Made by a program: the position numbers and the translations under genes
Part shown: piece by piece, positions 39,701 to 64,000 of the stretch
Layout of the letters: every line of letters starts with the position of its first letter
Position numbering within the stretch: position 1 is the first letter of the stretch
Notes under the pieces: generated by a model
Seen by the model: only the letters and a program-made list of their open reading frames with translations
Database searches by the model: none
Told to the model about the DNA's origin: nothing
Assembly (NCBI GenBank): GCA_963978545.1
Contig: OZ021729.1
Coordinates: forward strand, 90,860,466 to 90,924,465
Origin: Linyphia triangularis
Lineage: Eukaryota; Arthropoda; Arachnida; Araneae; Linyphiidae
DNA length: 64,000 nucleotides
Direction of reading: 5' to 3'

Positions 39701-40205
39701 TAAAAAAAAAAAAAGCATAAACGGTTGCCAGGCAACCTTCAGATCCTTTCCTCCAATAGGGTTGCCATAAAGTGGATTTGGTCCCGTGTTGCCATTTTAG
39801 AACTGAAAAACCGTGTCAATGGGTATCGTACGGTAAATCTGAGCCCTTTTTTTTTAATTTCACGGATGGGTGCACTTCTTTTGATAGAAATATAAAGTTG
39901 CCCAAGTTCGAAATAAAATGCAGTTAAGATTTACTGTACCTGTTACCAGTGCAACTTTTAAAAAAATCGCCGAATTGAAAATGGCGTCAAATGGATATGT
40001 CGTCAAATCTAAAATAGCGTAAAAACATGCCTTGTCGCCAATTCCAAATGGTTACTAGGGTTATCAGAAAACCTTTGTGAAGGGTTGCCACATTCGACGC
40101 CGAATTGTCAACTTTAAAAATTGGCAATGTATTTATAATGAATTTATATTTAACTTTGTTTTTATGGGTATTTTAATGTGAGCTTTGATTTTGTAGTGTT
40201 CGAAT
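36706..40205. other. Intergenic DNA, right part, upstream of gene B
   Basis: Holds a repeat copy (35319-type) at 37238-37302, a segment matching 48725-49130 (about 37400-37740), family C copy 3 (about 38940-39110), two related patches with AAAATGGCGTCA/AAAATGACGTCA (39170-39260 and 39960-40100), and a local duplication (AACCTTCGGATCC, AACCTTCAGATCC) at about 39660-39755. The gene B promoter should be near 40100-40205, but no core element is clear. Confidence 0.5.
37400..37740. repeat. Dispersed repeat shared with 48725-49130
   Basis: Shares TTTCTTTCTGATTCCAAATA, TTAGTTGGTGTG-like and GTGATTTGCG blocks and CAAGTTGTTTCAGAT with gene B intron 5. Both are in the same orientation, with no recognisable coding or terminal structure. 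Confidence 0.6.
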
Positions 40206-62525
<22,320 letters not shown>

Positions 62526-63630
62526 GTAAGTCAATCCAAGCATCCCTGCCTTAGAAAGAATCGTAACTACTGGTTTAGAGGAAAATATTGGGGAATTGAA
62601 CATGATGTGTTATTTAAATATTTTATAATTATAATTTATATAATTTTTTTCAAATAAAACATTTTGCACAATACTTGCAGCTCAGTTGGAAAAAAATAAT
62701 ATGCAAAGATATTGTTCTTTTAATAAATTGAAAGTCATTCTGTAGAAATTCTTCAAACTAATATTTTCACTAAAGTTGAGTATTTTACCACACTCCAAAC
62801 TTTACAGAGAAACAATACTCATATTTCGAAATAGGTTTTAATAATTTAGTTTTTCACAGTATGGGTAATTCCATGTGTTACTTCAGGAGTAGATACAGAA
62901 GGAAATTTGGCTCCGTTTACTGACCCTTCACAAAATTCATGTCTAAAAAACGGACCCTTCAAAAAATTTGCATCTATGATTGAGATATTGAAACCACCTA
63001 AGAGTAGAAGGATATCATTGTAAATATTTGTTAGTACCTATTCAAAATCAAAAAATTTTAAGATTTAAAGTTGTTTTTATTATTGCATAAAAGTTTCACA
63101 ATTATTTTTTTATTTTATTATTAAATTATTTAATTTTCAATTATAAATTATTTATTTTTTCACAAAATTAAATTCTTTTTCACAAAAATAGGACCCTGTA
63201 AAAAAAACCTGGATAGACCTATAGACTTACACTACATCAGAGAGTTTTTCTAACTTTTAAACATGAATTAAAAAAAAAATGTACTTCGATAGTTAAAAAG
63301 AATTGCATGCCAATGAAACACTAGACATGTGTGTTAATTTTAGCCACTTTCATAATTTGTTTTATATTAATGTTTTTATATGAAATTGTTACATGTGACT
63401 TATACCACAAGAAAAGGAACTCATTTGTTGGTGATAATTTTAATTCGAGTTTTCTTCTTCGTGTATTATCAATGAAGTATTTAATTATTGCTGTTTTATA
63501 GTATAAAGTTGAAACTTTAAAAATAACCACATAAAAAAAGAAATTATGTATTCAATTTTTTTTATAATTTAATTTCTTTTACTTGACATACACTACCTGC
63601 GTCTTGTTCTATACCTGGCTTACTCAAGGT

Positions 63631-63807
63631 TGGTTGTTTTCAGATTATCTAGCGCCGTCAGCAATACGATGGCTATAATGCTCCGAAACTTTCGTCATTA
63701 GACAAGCCAACATACATTTACAAACACCCATGCCTAACAAGGGACTCGGAACCCGCAACCTCGCGGTCTAGAAGCTAGAACGCTAACCACTATACCGTTT
63801 GGTCGGC
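63631..63807 (-). mobile_element. tRNA-derived SINE, copy 4
   Basis: Reverse complement of the SINE family. It is bounded by a perfect 14-bp direct repeat, GGCTTACTCAAGGT, at 63617-63630 and 63808-63821. Box A and box B regions are well kept, so it is a young copy. Confidence 0.92.
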
Positions 63808-63907
63808 GGCTTACTCAAGGTCAATGCGGAGACAAATTAAGATTACCATTATAATTAGCAAAAGTAAAGTTGAATCAAAGATCAAACTTAAGACTCGTGC
63901 AATATTT

Positions 63908-64000
63908 CAGGGTTCCCATGATCATTAAAAGTGCTTAATATTTTTGAACTTGTTTTCAAGGCCTTGAAAATTCTTAGAGGACCTTAAAAGCTCTTAATTT
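63908..64000. mobile_element. CAGGGTTCCCAC-family element, left end only
   Basis: CAGGGTTCCCATGATC followed by TTAAAAGTGCTTAATATTTT and GGCCTTGAAAATTC, collinear with 53662 onward. It continues beyond the window. Confidence 0.75.

Larger units (their letters stand above)
62526..64000 (+). other. Gene B intron 11, incomplete
   Basis: Starts with a GTAAGT donor at 62526; no acceptor occurs before the edge. Contains a minus-strand SINE (63631-63807) and the left end of a CAGGGTTCCCAC element (63908 onward). The rest is AT-rich without features. Confidence 0.7.

Overview
This is an AT-rich, intron-rich, transposon-rich metazoan nuclear segment, most likely from an arthropod. The two coding genes have many phase-preserving GT-AG introns. 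The intergenic and intronic DNA holds degenerate Mutator-like, pogo/Tigger-like, hAT-like and THAP-domain sequences plus a tRNA-derived SINE. The Mutator-like remnant resembles copies I know from arachnid and other arthropod genomes, but I cannot fix the species.

Two DEAD-box RNA helicase genes of the DDX5/DDX17 (p68/p72, fly Rm62) group lie head-to-tail on the + strand. Gene A (coding 774-27145, 13 coding exons, 641 residues) is complete, with every helicase motif and a Gly/Arg/Asn/Gln-rich tail. Gene B (coding from about 40206, running off the right edge) has 11 coding exons here and reaches just past motif IV. Matching internal exons are the same length or differ by whole codons (97, 134, 66/75, 142/139, 161, 173, 46, and 127 versus 65+62 nt) with the same phases. 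They are therefore old tandem duplicates; one intron is present in B and absent from A.

The most interesting content is in gene A's introns, which carry two repeated small-RNA families. One is a C/D-box snoRNA in three copies (introns 2 and 10), with a perfectly conserved guide complementary to a universal 18S rRNA stretch. The other is an H/ACA snoRNA in three good copies plus one decayed copy (introns 10 and 12), with paired hairpins, an H box and an ACA box. Gene A thus looks like a host gene for multi-copy rRNA-modification guides. I see no such copies in gene B.

The rest is a mobile-element record: a complete 2-kb pogo-like element with TA duplications and repeated subterminal motifs; four tRNA-derived SINEs with 10-15 bp target-site duplications (one with a single mismatch); two families with CAG...CTG ends and 5-bp (one 6-bp) duplications; an inverted pair of hAT-like elements with 8-bp duplications; a 577-bp foldback palindrome; and several other MITEs. 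Nested insertions give a relative chronology.

Layout: 1-773 upstream of gene A; 774-27145 gene A; about 27146-40205 3'UTR and intergenic DNA with a spliced but frameshifted THAP-domain pseudogene on the minus strand; 40206-62525 visible coding part of gene B; 62526-64000 an incomplete gene B intron with a SINE and the left end of a DNA transposon.
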